Below the pieces are notes generated by a model. That model ran no database searches, was not told where the DNA came from, and saw only the letters and a program-made list of their open reading frames with translations. Below are positions 52,831 to 64,000 of a stretch of 64,000 nucleotides of DNA, piece after piece. Each line of letters starts with the position of its first letter. Within the stretch, counting starts at the first letter, position 1. Position numbers and translations under genes: made by a program. The DNA comes from Taeniopygia guttata. Lineage: Eukaryota; Chordata; Aves; Passeriformes; Estrildidae. The stretch covers positions 115,101,501 through 115,165,500 of the forward strand of contig NC_133024.1 in the NCBI RefSeq assembly GCF_048771995.1, given 5' to 3'.

Positions 52831-55800
52831 ATTAGCCCTTTATCCCCCCAAAATTTCAGCTCTTTGCCACCCTTTTCAGCCTTGTAGCCTCCCACGCTGG
52901 TGGAGAGCAGCAGAACCCCCACTGTACCATGATTTGGTGGTTTCCCCTTCCCCTTGGGTGGGTTTTTTTGCTGCAGTGAGGATGGGAGGGAGCATTTTGG
53001 CCCCAGCAGGACCCAGGCTGCAATCATCCTGAGAGTGACCTGGGAATTTCACTTTTCTCTTTTTTTAGCCGAACAGGGTGAATACTCACAGGCCTCGAGT
53101 GAAAAATCATTGTTTAGCCTGATCCCACTCTTTATTTTGAGGAAACACTGCAGACTTCTGCCAGAAGATGGCAATTGGAAACACTCATTGCAAAACTCCT
53201 CCTTTAATTTTACAATTCTGAAACACCTCCTAATAAAAGCATTTATTGTAGTGGGGACGTGTTGTTAATTATCATTAGACCCCTGCTTTTGATTAATGCT
53301 GCTAATTAGTTTCTGCCCTTGACTTTTTCCAATTAAGGAGTGGATGGCTTGGTGCTAAACACGTGGGCAGATTTTCTAATTAGATGAGAGGAGCGTGGGC
53401 TCTCTTTGTAGGAAATTATTGGAACTTTCAGGAGTTGCTCTGGCTCTGGGGGTGGCACAGGAGATGCTGGGGCGCCTTTTCCTGCTGGAAATTTGTGAGA
53501 AATAGATTTTTGGAGAGTTTTCAGGGTTTAACAGAAGCTTCACACAGCAGCTATTCGTATATAAATGTTGAGATAAGGAATGTTGATTCAGAAACGCCGT
53601 GGAATAGGACAGATATTGCTGAGAGAGAAATAAAGTTTAAAAAACAGTTTTAAAGGATGGTCTTACAAGTAAGACTGGATACTTTGGAGAAATAGGACTA
53701 AATGTTAAATACAGTTTATTTCTTGTAGTGCAGATATCACAGACATGTATTTGCACAGCTGATTTTGGTGGTGTAAATTTGGATGTCCAGGGTGACCATC
53801 CCTTCAGAGCACTGGGAATTCTGTGTATGGAATCCCCTCTCCGAGCACAGAGTGTTCCTGAGCTGGTGCTGCCCTGCAGTGGAATTTCCTGATCCTGCAC
53901 ATAAAACCAGGAAACCTCGTGGTCCTTCTTTGCACAAACATCTCCCCTCACACTTCTCCATAACAGAGGGAAACCCAGAGAGGATTAAAATTAATGAAGG
54001 GACAGATCCAGGAATTCAAAAAGCATAAAAACCCCAATTTCTTTATTTTGGAGTAACCTTGAGAGCATCTCTTTGCCTTGGAAATAAATTTTATTCTAAT
54101 TTCTATTTACATTTGGTATTGTGTCCTTGGACCTGGGGGACTTTGGGCCTGTCCTTTCTCCCAATTTTCCTCTAAATTACCTTTTAATTCCCTCTAAAAT
54201 CTTTCTAAAATCTCTCTAAAATCTCTCTAAATTATCTCTGATTTCTGTCAAATTTCTCTCTAATTATTTTTTCTCCTTTCCTGTGCCCCAAATTCTTCTC
54301 TGGGATACGACAATAACGTTTCTGCCTTTCAAAGAGGACTTTTCTCTCTTTAGCTTTGTTTGATCTCAGTTCTGCTTTGTAAATAAATTTTTTCAGCTGT
54401 TCCATCAAGTTAGGTCTGCCTAAAAATTAAAAAAAAAAAAATTGGTAGAAATAAATGGGATAAAAAGTGGGATTAAAAATATGAAAATATGGGATAAAAG
54501 TATTCCTCAGAGTCTGTGGGAGAGTTACCCTGCATGTGTAATCAAGGCATTACATTTATAATCTGTTTATTTTTAATCCTCTCCACATCTATAAGTGGCT
54601 CAAATAACTGTGGCCTCTTGTGTTGCCCAAACCAAAGAAAATTTATCTCAGATTATTAATAATTTTTATTTTTTCATCACTGAAACTGTCACAACACATT
54701 GTGAAAGTGTGGATTCAGAACAACCCACAGCAGGTTTTTGGGCAAATGGGTTGGGATGGCTTTGTACTTGGAATATTTCACAGGATTCAAGAAAAAAACC
54801 TCTTTTTGGAGGTATAAAATATTAATTTCATTAGTTGTATTTCATTTTTGGGCTTTTTTTATGCTGTGGAACTGGATTTTGTTCCTGGGGGAAAATGTAC
54901 TTTAATTAAAAGATAAAGAAGAAATAATTTTTGTTGCATTATTTCTTGTTGTGCTGTAGGTACTGGAACAAATCATGCTCAGTCTGTGTTTTCTTCCAAA
55001 AGTTACCTGGCTTTAACCTGGAGGTAAAATCCAGTTACTCTTGAACAATCAGCTTTATTGGTTCCTTTATTCTGCTTTCCATGGATCAGGCTGATAACTC
55101 TCCTTAGCTTGGATTTATCAGAGGGATTTGATGCAATTGATCTCAAACATTTAATGCTGAATCCCACAGATCTGAGACTCAGAGGGGCCTCCAGCAGCTC
55201 TGCTGTCCCAGAGCTTTCATTCCCAGCTTTTGCCTGGATGACTTTAGTTTGACAGCAGCAGGGACAGGTTTCATGTTCCTTAAATCAATTAATCTTGATA
55301 AAACGGGTTTAATACTCAGATTTATCTCTTCTGGGGGTGTTTCTCCTTCATTTTCCTTTTCAGCACCTCTTCCTAGTGGGATATCCCCAACCTGCTGCTG
55401 CAAACCTTGGCTAAAAAGCCTTGAATCCTCTCAGAGAAATTCCTAAATTTAGCCTTTGCTAAATTCTGCCTTCCCTGTGCCTGTGGTGCAGCCCAGATTT
55501 CCAGGGATGAAGGGAGAAGATAGGAAATAAATGTGCTAATTTGATTTTTTCTCAGTGAAATGGCACCTTACTGAGGCACTTCTTGTGTGTTTAGTTTAAA
55601 AATGAAATAATTTCCCTTCTCTGAGCCACAGATCATTTGACTGAAGGAGAGCAGGATCCAATCCTCAGCCCCGGCAGGGTTTGGGGCTGTTTGGGGACAT
55701 CCCTCTGGGGCTGGACATTTCCCCCTTCCTGAGCCCTCACCCACTGCTGGCCCTGCTTTTCCTGCACAACTCTTCTGTCACCTCCACTGCAGCTGTTAAA

Positions 55801-55855
55801 TGTCCCTGGAAGCCTTTAAAGGGCCTGATCCCCTTTGGATCCCCCTGAGCAGGGC
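52830..55855. other. Intergenic sequence
   Basis: Mostly unique DNA, apart from family 3 copy A at 53480-53725 and a short aaatctctct tandem near 54200-54240. No exons with homology I recognise. Confidence 0.45.
53480..53725. mobile_element. Dispersed repeat, family 3, copy A
   Basis: Shares gttgagataagga, cagatattgctgagagagaa and the tttggagaaata block with 63550-63770. Probably LTR-derived, class uncertain. Confidence 0.45.
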
Positions 55856-55856
55856 A

Positions 55857-56045
55857 TGGAAAAGGGAGAACCAGCAACAGCTTCTGGGGTTTGTCCTCAG
55901 TTAGAAAAGGGAGAACCAGCAACAGCTTCTGGGCTTTGTCCTCAGCTAGAAAAGAGAGAACCCAGCAACAACCTCTGGGTTTTGTCCTCAGTTAGAAAAG
56001 AGAGAACCCAGCAACAATTTCTGGGTTTTGTCCTCAGTTAGAAAG
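55857..56045. repeat. Four tandem copies of a 49-bp unit
   Basis: Unit gaaaagggagaaccagcaac plus agcttctgggtttgtcctca plus gttagaa; the last two copies share agagagaacccagcaac. Confidence 0.94.
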
Positions 56046-56074
56046 TCTAGTGTCACTCTCTTTGACTCATAAAT

Positions 56075-56400
56075 TCATGGAATCACACAAGGTTTGGGTG
56101 GGAGAGACCTCAAATCCCCCCAGTGCCACCCCTGCCATGGCAGGGACACCTCCCACTGTCCCAGGCTGCTCCAGCCCCAGTGTCCAGCCTGGCCTTGGGC
56201 ACTGCCAGGGATCCAGGGGAATCTGGGAATTCCATCCCAGCCCTGCCCACCCTGCCAGGGAACAATTCCCAATTCCCAATCTCCCACCCAGCCCTGCCCA
56301 GAGCAGTGGGAGCCATTCCCTGGCTCCTGTCCCTCTCTTTCCTCACTCCTGGGAGCTGCCCTGGGGCTGCCCAGCCCTGCTCCCTGGCCTGGATTTTATG
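56075..56400 (-). mobile_element. CR1 LINE 3' end
   Basis: Acaaggtttgggtgggagag through ccattccctggctcctgtcc. Confidence 0.93.
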
Positions 56401-56514
56401 GCTGGCCTGTGGCTCCTGCAGCTCCTCTCCTGAGCAGGAATTCTCCAGCTGCAGGCAGACCTTCAGCTCTGTCCTGAGAGCCAAGTGAAGCCATTTCCCG
56501 AAGTTCTGTTCCCC

Positions 56515-56985
56515 TCAGGTTGGGAAGGACTTTGAGACACCTGAGCGCATCCAGAGGAGGCAACAAGGCTGGAGAGGGGCTGGGAACACAAACCCTGTGA
56601 GGAACATTTGAGGGAGCTGGGGCTGTTCAGCCTGGAGAAGAGGAGGCTCAGAGGTGCCCTCATTGCTCTCCACAACTCCCTAAGGGAGGCTGCAGACAGG
56701 TGGGGTCGGTCTCTGCCCCCAGGCAGCACTGACAGAACAAGAGGACACAGCCTCAGCTACGTCAGGGAAGGTGCAGGTTGGATATTAGGAAAAAATTTTC
56801 TCTGAAAGAATAATAAAGCACTGGGATTGTCTTCCCAGGGAGGTGGTGGACTCAAAATCTCTGGGTGTGTTTAAAAAAAGACTGGACATGGCACTTGGTG
56901 TAATTGTCTGGATGAGGTGTTAGGGCATGGGTTGGACTTGATGATGTTAGAGGTCTCTTCCAGCCTCATGATTGTGATTCTGGGA
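56515..56985 (+). mobile_element. CR1 3' region, chicken-type
   Basis: Ggctgttcagcctggagaag, gcaggttggatattaggaaa, ggtctcttccagcctcatga and the octamer tail. The longest classic CR1 segment in the window. Confidence 0.94.
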
Positions 56986-58172
56986 TTCTGGGATTCTGGG
57001 ATTCTGTGATTCTGGGATTCTGGGATTCTGGGACTCTGACTGTGACTCTGTGACTCTGTGACTCTGTGACTCTGTGAATCTGATTCTGTGACTCTGTGAC
57101 TGTGACTCTGTAACTCTGTGACTCTGTGACTGATTCTGTGACTCTGTGACTCTGTGACTGATTCTGTGACTCTGTGACTCTGTGACTCTGTGACTCTGTG
57201 ACTGTGTGACTGACTCTGTGACTCTGTGACTCTGTGATTTTGTGACTCTGTGACTCTGTGATTTTGTGACTCTGTGATTCTGTGACTGTGATTCTGTGAC
57301 TGTGATTCTGTGACTCTGACTGTGACTCTGTGACTCTGTGACTCTGATTCTGTGACTGTGTCTCTGTGACTGACTCTGTGACTATGACTCTGTGACTCTG
57401 TTTTTAGTGACTCTGTGACTCTGTGACTCTGTGATTCTCTGACTGATTCTGTGACTCTGATTCTGTGACTGACTCTGTGACTCTGTGATTGTGACTCTGT
57501 GACTGTGACACTGTGACTCTGTGACTCTGTGATTCTGTGACTGTGACACTGTGTTTCTGTGACTCTGTGACTCTGTGACTGACTCTGTGACTCTGTGACA
57601 CTGTGACTGTGACTCTGTGACACTGTGACTCTGTGACTGTGTGACTGTGTGACTGTGTGACTGTGTGACTGTGTGACTGTGTGACACTGTGACTCTGTGA
57701 CTGTGACTCTGTGACTGTGACTGACTCTGTGACTGTGACTCTGTGACTCTGTGACTGATTCTGTGACTCTGTGACTGTGACTCTGTGACTCTGATTCTGT
57801 GACTGTGACTCTGTGACTGTGACTCTGTGACTCTGTGACTCTGTGACTGTGACTCTGTGACTGTGACTCTGTGACTCTGTGACTCTGTGACTCTGTGACT
57901 CTGTGACTGTGACTCTGTGACTGTGACTCTGTGATTCTGTGACTGATTCTGTGACTCTGATTCTGTGACTCTGTGACTCTGATTCTGTGACTGTGACTCT
58001 GTGACTGTGACTCTGTGACTGATTCTGTGACTATGACTGTGACTCTGTGACTCTGTGACTGTGACTCTGTTTTTTAGTGACTCTGTGACTGTGACTCTGT
58101 GATTCTGTGACTGATTCTGTGGCTGTGACTCTGTGACTGTGACTCTGTTTTTTTAGTGACTCTGTGACACTG
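56985..58172. repeat. 1.2-kb satellite grown from a CR1 3' octamer tail
   Basis: It begins with gattctgggattctgggatt, the normal CR1 3'-terminal octamer, at the exact end of the CR1 copy at 56515-56985. It then becomes (gactctgt)n with gattctgt, gactgtgact and gacactgt variants. Four poly-T interruptions of the type ctgttttttagtgac recur. Long frames through it (SQSHRVTE) are by-products. Confidence 0.95.
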
Positions 58173-58604
58173 TGACTCTGTGATATGTTCCAGGAGCTGT
58201 TTGGGTCCCCAGCCATGCCAGTGGCAGCCCTTGGCCCCTCATTTCCATCCAGCCCGGCCTTAAATGCAGATTTTCGAGGAGGGCTGAGCAGGAGCCGGAG
58301 CACAAATCCCAGGAACAATGGGGTGGGATTTGTGCAGCCTCTGGAGCTGTCCCTCAGTGGATGGGAGAGCATTAACTCCTCGTGGGTGAATGTGTTATTG
58401 ACTCGGAGCAAACAGCTCCTTTGAAAGGCCCTACAAAGTGTTATTGGCCAATAATCCACAGCAAACAGACAAAGAACGACACTGTGACAGTCGGGACAAA
58501 AGGGCCAGAGAGGGGGACAGATAATGAATCATTAATGACCTGTGCTGCTCGAGGAGCTGCCTGAGGGAGCTGAGGGAGGGCTGGGGACACCAGGCTGGCT
58601 CTGG

Positions 58605-59035
58605 AGATGCTGAGGGATGGTTCCCTTCCCTGGGGATGGTTCCTTTCCCTGGGGCTGGTTCCTCTCCCTGGGGATGATTCCTTTCCCTGGGGATGGTTCC
58701 TCTCCCTAGGATGGTTTCTCTCCCTGGGATGGTTCCTCTCCCTGGGGATGGTTCCTCTCCCTGGGATGGTTTCTCTCCCTGGGGATGGTTTCTCTCCCTG
58801 GGATGGTTCCTCTCCCTGGGAATGGTTCCTTTCTCTGGGATGGTTCCTCTCCCTGGGGATGGTTCCTCTCCCTGGGATGGTTCCTCTCCCTGGGAATGGT
58901 TCCTCTCCCTGGGGCTGGTTCCTCTCCCTGGGGATGGTTCCTCTCCCTGGAATGGTTTCCCTCCCTTGGAATGGTTCCTCTCCCTGGGATGGTTTCTCTC
59001 CCTAGGAATGGTTTCTCTCCCTGGGGATGTGGCTC
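58605..59035. repeat. 20-bp minisatellite (GGATGGTTCCTCTCCCTGGG)n
   Basis: About 21 copies with 18-20 bp units, alternating ggttcc and ggtttc forms. All minus-strand frames are repetitive (ERNHPQGEEP type). Intergenic. Confidence 0.95.
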
Positions 59036-59624
59036 CTTCTGCATTCCCAGATCCAGAGTTCTTCCCAAGGCTCCAACCAGGGCCTTGTGCCACAAGGTTT
59101 TGATTTGAAAGGCAAGGCCAGCAACAAGGAGCTGGGGAAAGGAAAAGGTCTCCCTTCTTCTCCCTTCTTCTCATTTCTTCTCTTTTCACGACGTTTTCTT
59201 CAGGTTTTGCCTGGCTGGGATCTCCTGCAGTGGCTGTGGCCCACAGGGACCAGACTTTCTTAGATTGAAATGATCTCCACCCTGCCCTGTGTCTGCTCAT
59301 CCCATAATCTGGGCTCTGCCCACCTGCATTCAACAGAGGAGCGAAGGGAATATTCCTCATCTTTTAAATATCATAATTTTTACTCAGTAAAAAATATTTT
59401 TTACTCAGAATAACAGAAATTTCCTGATGTACCCTAACAGAAAACCCCAGACATTCAAAGGGAGTTGGCAAATCCTCTTTAGCAAAGATCAGCACAAACA
59501 CCAAATGCCTGATTTTGTAGGGAAAACAAAATCTGGAGCCCCTTATGACTGTGCAATGACCCTGAGCCATCCCCAAGGGAGTCCCTAGAGCTACCAGATT
59601 CCCAAATTGTGGAGAGTAATACAG

Positions 59625-59860
59625 AATCCCAGGAGAATCAGAAGGTTTGGATTGAGAGGGACCCTCAAGCTGATTAGTGCCACCCCTGCCATGGCAGGGA
59701 CACCTCCCACTTTATTTGAATAATGCAAAAGGACTCCTCTGTCTCCTTTTTGGACATAAACCTCTGATGTTTGTGGATTAATTTTCCTGGCAACGGGGAG
59801 CCCAACCCTCCCTGGGCAGCCCCTGCCAAGGCCTGGGCACCCTTCCCATGGGGAAATCCC
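59625..59860 (-). mobile_element. CR1 3' pieces (59625-59715 and 59785-59860)
   Basis: Tttggattgagagggaccct with ccatggcagggacacctccc, then subtype C words (ctccctgggcagcccctgcc). Confidence 0.75.
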
Positions 59861-60222
59861 TCCTGAGAAACCCCCTGAGTAACTCCTGGCTGCTCCCAGA
59901 CATCAATGGCATTCCTTTACCATTTCCAGTTTGTAAATTTAAGATTTCCAAGCTGGCCAGCATGAGGTGTGTGCAGGAAAGGAGTGGGGGCCATTATTTT
60001 GAAGGCAAAGCCACGCTGGTTTCCTTGCTTAGGAATTCAGATGCATGAGGGATTTTGAGACTCTCCTTAAAACGATTTTATTTAAGCTGAGAAAAAGGTG
60101 AAGGACAAAAGTGAGATGGCAACTGTGAGTCTGAAAGGTGGCAGATGCTCAGTGTGAAACGGGGCCACTGCCAGCCAGGGCTGACAGCCAACAGCTCCTG
60201 CAATTTTGGGATGATTGTGGTG

Positions 60223-60360
60223 GAGTGCCCATCCCTGCAGGTGTCCCCTGGAGGTGGCACTGAGTGCTCTGGGCTGGGGACAAGGTGGGCATGGGGCCCA
60301 GCTGGGACTCCCTGGGCGGGGAGGGCTTTTCCAGCCCCAGGATTTGGGATTCTGTGAAAG
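60223..60360 (+). mobile_element. CR1-like repeat, subtype C
   Basis: Gtgcccatccctgcaggtgt through ccccaggatttgggattctg. Confidence 0.82.
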
Positions 60361-60429
60361 GGGCACATGGGGACTCACTGGTGGTTCTGGCATCGGTGGG
60401 CTGGGAGATGAGGAGAAGATTGTTGCTGT

Positions 60430-60875
60430 GAAATAAGTACACAAACACTTGGTAAGTTCAGAGGCTGAAAAAGAGAGTGTTTTATTGGAGCATCTGGTAT
60501 TTATAGAATTCTAAATGTGACAGTGAATCGGAGGATGGAATTACCACCTCTCCAACCACACTGTCAAACTGACAGCCTATCAATCCTCTCCTCCCTCAAA
60601 GAAGGATGCAAAACAATCATTATGGACATGAACAGCGCGTGAGAACTCCAGTAGAAAGATGTAAACAGATCAGAAAGCTGAAGAAGTTTTGTGAGAACTT
60701 TAAAACTTTTAAAAGAACTATAAAAAAAAGTAACACTTTTAAAAATCAGGGCAATAGACAACTGTCCTCTGCTGAGGTGAGGAGCGTCCCTGCAGCCCCC
60801 GTGAATCCCTGCGTGCTCCATCGCTCCCATCTGCTCCCCAATTCACTGCGCAGCTCCTGCTGAGGCAAGGCCTCC
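60430..60875. other. Possible LTR-like segment, unassigned
   Basis: About 440 bp between a CR1 and family 2 copy B. It has a TTTTATTGG stretch (AATAAAA on the minus strand) near 60479 and no second copy in this window. It may be another LTR or unique DNA. Confidence 0.25.
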
Positions 60876-60879
60876 CTTG

Positions 60880-61370
60880 CTGTTGGAATCTGAGCTATTG
60901 ATGATCCCCAGATTGTAAAAGTCTCTGTCTGTCAGCCCCGCTGCCAAAGCAGAAGCCATAATTGGTCTGTGCTGTTTCAAGGTTGTTTATTCTGTTTATC
61001 TCTAACATGTTCTGCTGCCCTGCCCCAGCTCTGTCCTGCAGGGCAGCGTGTGGGGCTCTGCCCTCAGTGGGATGGTACAAACATTAAATACCACAAACTA
61101 CCTGTGCTGGATTTACAATAACGTGCCAATATCTGTCACCTACGTTGGACAGTGTGTCCCCAGCCTGAACCAACAGAAAAATGCCAACACCACAGTGAAA
61201 CATGGAGGGCATGAAGAAGGAGAAAAAGGACAAGGCACACCCAATTTCCTCCATCTTGTCCCCTTTGGACCCCTTATCTAGAATCCTAAAATTTTACTTT
61301 TGCACCCGTGCCACACTTAATTATTGCTTATATCAAACACTCAGAGCTGGTAATTCATCCTGTAAGATTG
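60880..61370 (-). mobile_element. Dispersed LTR-like repeat, family 2, copy B
   Basis: Second copy of the family at 10040-10540: tttcaaggttgtttatt, then gttggacagtgtgtccccag, then tccatcttgtccccttt in the same order and orientation. Confidence 0.5.
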
Positions 61371-61814
61371 AAAACTCTTTTCCATGGACAGAGATCACAG
61401 CCAGTGTCTCTGGGGGCTCTGTCCAGGGGGGTTCCTGACCCTGCCAGGGTCCCAGGGCAGCCAGAGGGAAGCTCTGGGTTCCCACACCGAGCAGCGTTTC
61501 CCTGGCAGGGTTTCACCGCTGCGGTCACGGGGTGATGGAGCCCATCTGCTCCGGGGACATCGCGGCTCTCCCTCCCCCTGGCAGGCGGACAGGAGCTCCC
61601 AGGGGTGCTCCAGAGGATGGACGGGCAGTGCCCTGTGCCAGGGGCGGCATTCCCGCTCCTTCCCTGCTGGCCTGGAGACACCCGGCACCGCCCTGGGCTG
61701 GGATGAACCCGGGTAATGCCCAGCACAGGGAGCCTCAAACAGCTGCTCCTCCTGCTCTGCTCCCAGCACCTCCTGCCCTCAGCTCTCTCTGGGGGCTCCT
61801 CTGCTGCAGCTCCA

Positions 61815-62080
61815 CAGAATTCCCAAATCCCTGGGGCTGGAAAAGCCCTCCCAGCCCAGGGAGTCCCAGCTGGGCCCATGCCCACCTTGTCCCCAGCCCA
61901 GAGCACTCAGTGCCACCTCCAGGGGACACCTGCAGGGATGGGCACTCCAAAGCTCCCTGGGCAGCCCCTGCCAGGGCCTGAGCCCCCTTTCCATGGGGAA
62001 ATTGCTGCTGCTGTCCCAGCTGAGCCTGCCCTGGCCCAGCCTGAGGCCGTTCCCTCTCCTCCTGTCCCTGTTCCCTGGAG
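61815..62080 (-). mobile_element. CR1-like repeat, subtype C
   Basis: Cagaattcccaaatccctgg through ttccctctcctcctgtccct; the longest subtype C copy here. Confidence 0.85.
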
Positions 62081-62154
62081 CAGAGCCCGACCCCCCGGCT
62101 GTCCCCTCCTGGCAGGCAGGCTTTGGGAACACAGAATTCCACCTTTGCTGTTGC

Positions 62155-62345
62155 TCTGCTCACAGAATCCCAGAATCCCTGAGGTTGGAAGGGTTCTTTA
62201 GGATCCTCCAGTCCCAGTGCCACCCCAGCACCACCATCACCACCCCTTCACCCTGTCCCCAGGGGCCAAACCCAGATGCCCAAGGTTTGGTGAGGATGCA
62301 GGAGGAGATCACAGCCCGTGTGGACAGCCAGGCCCTTGTGGGCTG
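62155..62345 (-). mobile_element. CR1-like 3' fragment
   Basis: Cacagaatcccagaatccct, then gaggttggaagggttcttta. Confidence 0.75.
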
Positions 62346-62599
62346 CACTTCAGGGGATCCTTGTGCAGCCCACAGCATGTCCTTGCTGCCCTGGGAGCCC
62401 TTCCTGCTGTTCCTGCTGGGACTCACCAGTGGACAGGAGGGGCTGGCACTTCTGGGATGCTGAACAATCCCCTCAGCGCAGCAAATCCTTGTTTGAAATG
62501 TGACTTTGTGATCCACACCCAGCTCTTGGGGCTTGTTAAAGCTGTGAGATGGGGAAGGGCCCAGCTCTGGAGGAGTTGATGCCCACCTGAGGCACAGCT

Positions 62600-63290
62600 C
62601 TGAGCTCTGCTCTGGCACAGGGACACCCCCAGGGAGCAGCTGGGGCTGGGCCAGGAGGGATTTAGGGTGGGTTTTAGGGAAAGGCTCTTCCCCAGAGGTG
62701 CTGGCACTGCCCAGGGAATGGGCACGGCCCTGAGGCTGCCAGAGCTGCAGGAGCCTTTGGCCAGCGCTGCCAGGGATGGACAGGGTGGGCTGGTGGGGTC
62801 TGGATCAATGATCCCTGTGGATCTGGATCAATGATCCCGGTGGGTCTGGATCAATGATCCCTCTGGGTCTGGATCAATGATCCCTGTGGATCTGGATCAA
62901 TGATCCCGGTGGGTCTGGATCAATGATCCCTCTGGGTCTGGATCAATGATCCTGGTGGATCTGGATCAATGATCCCTGTGGGTCTGGATCAATGATCCCG
63001 GTGGGTCTGGATCAATGGATCAATGATCCCTGTGGATCTGGATCAATGATCCCTGTGGGTCTGGATCAATGATCCTGGTGGGTCTGGATCAATGGATCAA
63101 TGATCCCTGTGGCTCTGGATCAATGATCCCGGTGGGTCTGGATCAATGGTCCCAGTGGATCTGGATCAATGATCCCTGTGGGTCTGGATCAATGGATCAA
63201 TGATCCCTGTGGGTCTGGATCAATGATCCTGGTGGATCCGGATCAATGACCCCTGTGGGTCCCTCCAGCTGAGGGTATTCTGTGATCAAT
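62600..63290 (+). mobile_element. CR1 3' end, subtype D, split by a minisatellite
   Basis: Ctcttccccagaggtgctgg on the left, gggtccctccagctgagggt and attctgtgat on the right; the 22-bp array lies between. Confidence 0.85.
62795..63245. repeat. 22-bp minisatellite (TCTGGATCAATGATCCCTGTGG type) inside a CR1
   Basis: About 19 copies; ggatcaatgatccctgtggg alternates with cggtgggtct forms, and three copies have an extra atggatca. CR1 sequence lies on both sides (62600-62795 and 63245-63290, gtgggtccctccagctgagg). Confidence 0.94.
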
Positions 63291-63549
63291 TTTTATTTGT
63301 TAGGATTGAAACCAGGTACCTCAAAGGAAGAAGTCTGGAAGAATTTCAAATCTCCTGAGCGGGAAGGGACCCACAAGGATCACCCAAGTCCCACTCCCGA
63401 CTAACTCCACTCACACTCCTCAGCAGGGAGTGCTGCAAACACAAGGAAATGCAACACAAATGTTGCATGGAAGTTAAAACATGGAGCTCTGCACTTGTAT
63501 GAAGCAAACAAAGCAAACAGCTCCATTCTGAAATCTGAATTTGTACTGA

Positions 63550-63775
63550 GGAGGTGTGAGAAATCAATTTGTAAAATGTTCTCAAAGCCTGGCAGAAGCC
63601 CCACATAATACACATCTATATGCACACCTTGAGATAAGAAATGCTGACTTAAAAAAAAAGACAGACATTGCTGAGAGAGAAATGGAAACAGAAACAAGTT
63701 TCAAGAGGCAGCCTTACAAAAAACCAAAATACTTTAGAAAAATAAAACAGAAAAAATAGATTGTTTTTTATAATG
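63550..63775. mobile_element. Dispersed repeat, family 3, copy B
   Basis: Second copy of the 53480-53725 family: cttgagataagaaatgctga, then cagacattgctgagagagaa in the same order. Confidence 0.45.
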
Positions 63776-64000
63776 TAAAATTACAAAAAGTAATTTTAAA
63801 TAATTCGCTTTTAAGTGTTTGCAGTGTGGTGTGGCAAAAACGAATAAAACAAGAAATGCTTATATTGTAATTAAAAAATAGTTTCTGATTGTGATGGCGT
63901 GAATTATGACGTCTGTACTGTCTCACCCATGGCATGAGAGTGAAGATGGAGTGAAAGTTTTTAAAACACCTCTCAGCTGTCCCACCCCTGGGTCAGAAAA

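Noticed and set aside
56871-57687. 250-codon minus-strand frame rich in SQSHRVTE
   Set aside because: It is the octamer satellite read in frame; 24-nt periodicity leaves all frames open.
56985-58172. CRISPR-like array
   Set aside because: Units are contiguous octamers without unique spacers, and this is a vertebrate genome.

Overview
This window is vertebrate nuclear DNA from a bird, very probably a songbird. It carries most of the class II cytokine receptor (CRF2) block that in human lies on chromosome 21 and in chicken on chromosome 1. Three receptor genes sit head-to-tail on the minus strand, in transcription order IFNAR2 (about 47.6 to 35.0 kb), IL10RB (34.03 to about 24.2 kb) and IFNAR1 (15.53 kb to beyond the left edge). 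In the known vertebrate order the next gene to the left would be the last IFNAR1 exons, then IFNGR2. The avian assignment rests on about 45 truncated CR1 LINE 3' ends, many with the (ATTCTGTG)-type octamer tail, and on LTR-like repeats that resemble passerine ERVs.

The three coding models were built by hand from splice sites. They keep frame throughout and show the CRF2 intron-phase pattern (1-2-1-0 per pair of fibronectin-III domains). IFNAR2 gives 498 codons plus stop over eight coding exons, with a probable non-coding first exon in a CpG island at 47.5 kb. IL10RB gives 345 codons plus stop over seven exons. IFNAR1 gives its first 423 codons over eight exons; the rest of domain 4, the membrane segment and the tail lie off the left edge. 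Together the products are both chains of the type I interferon receptor and the shared second chain for IL-10, IL-22, IL-26 and interferon-lambda. They signal through JAK1/TYK2 and STATs.

Layout: 0-15.5 kb IFNAR1 with large introns holding two big tandem arrays (6.65-7.87 kb, 10.85-12.3 kb). 15.6-24.3 kb is intergenic, with a GC-rich array against the IFNAR1 promoter, a nested LTR-in-CR1 and further short arrays. 24.3-34.03 kb is IL10RB, with a (GGGAT)n array in intron 2. 34.1-35.0 kb is a GC-rich minisatellite against the IL10RB promoter. 35.0-47.6 kb is IFNAR2. 47.8-64 kb is intergenic: no gene is recognisable there, only CR1 pieces, LTR-like repeats and several minisatellites.

The most unusual theme is tandem repetition. 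Each of the three promoters is flanked by GC-rich repeated DNA. One array abuts the acceptor of IFNAR1 exon 3 and probably supplies its branch point. At least five arrays have clearly grown out of sequence belonging to an inserted CR1 or LTR. No new gene system was found.
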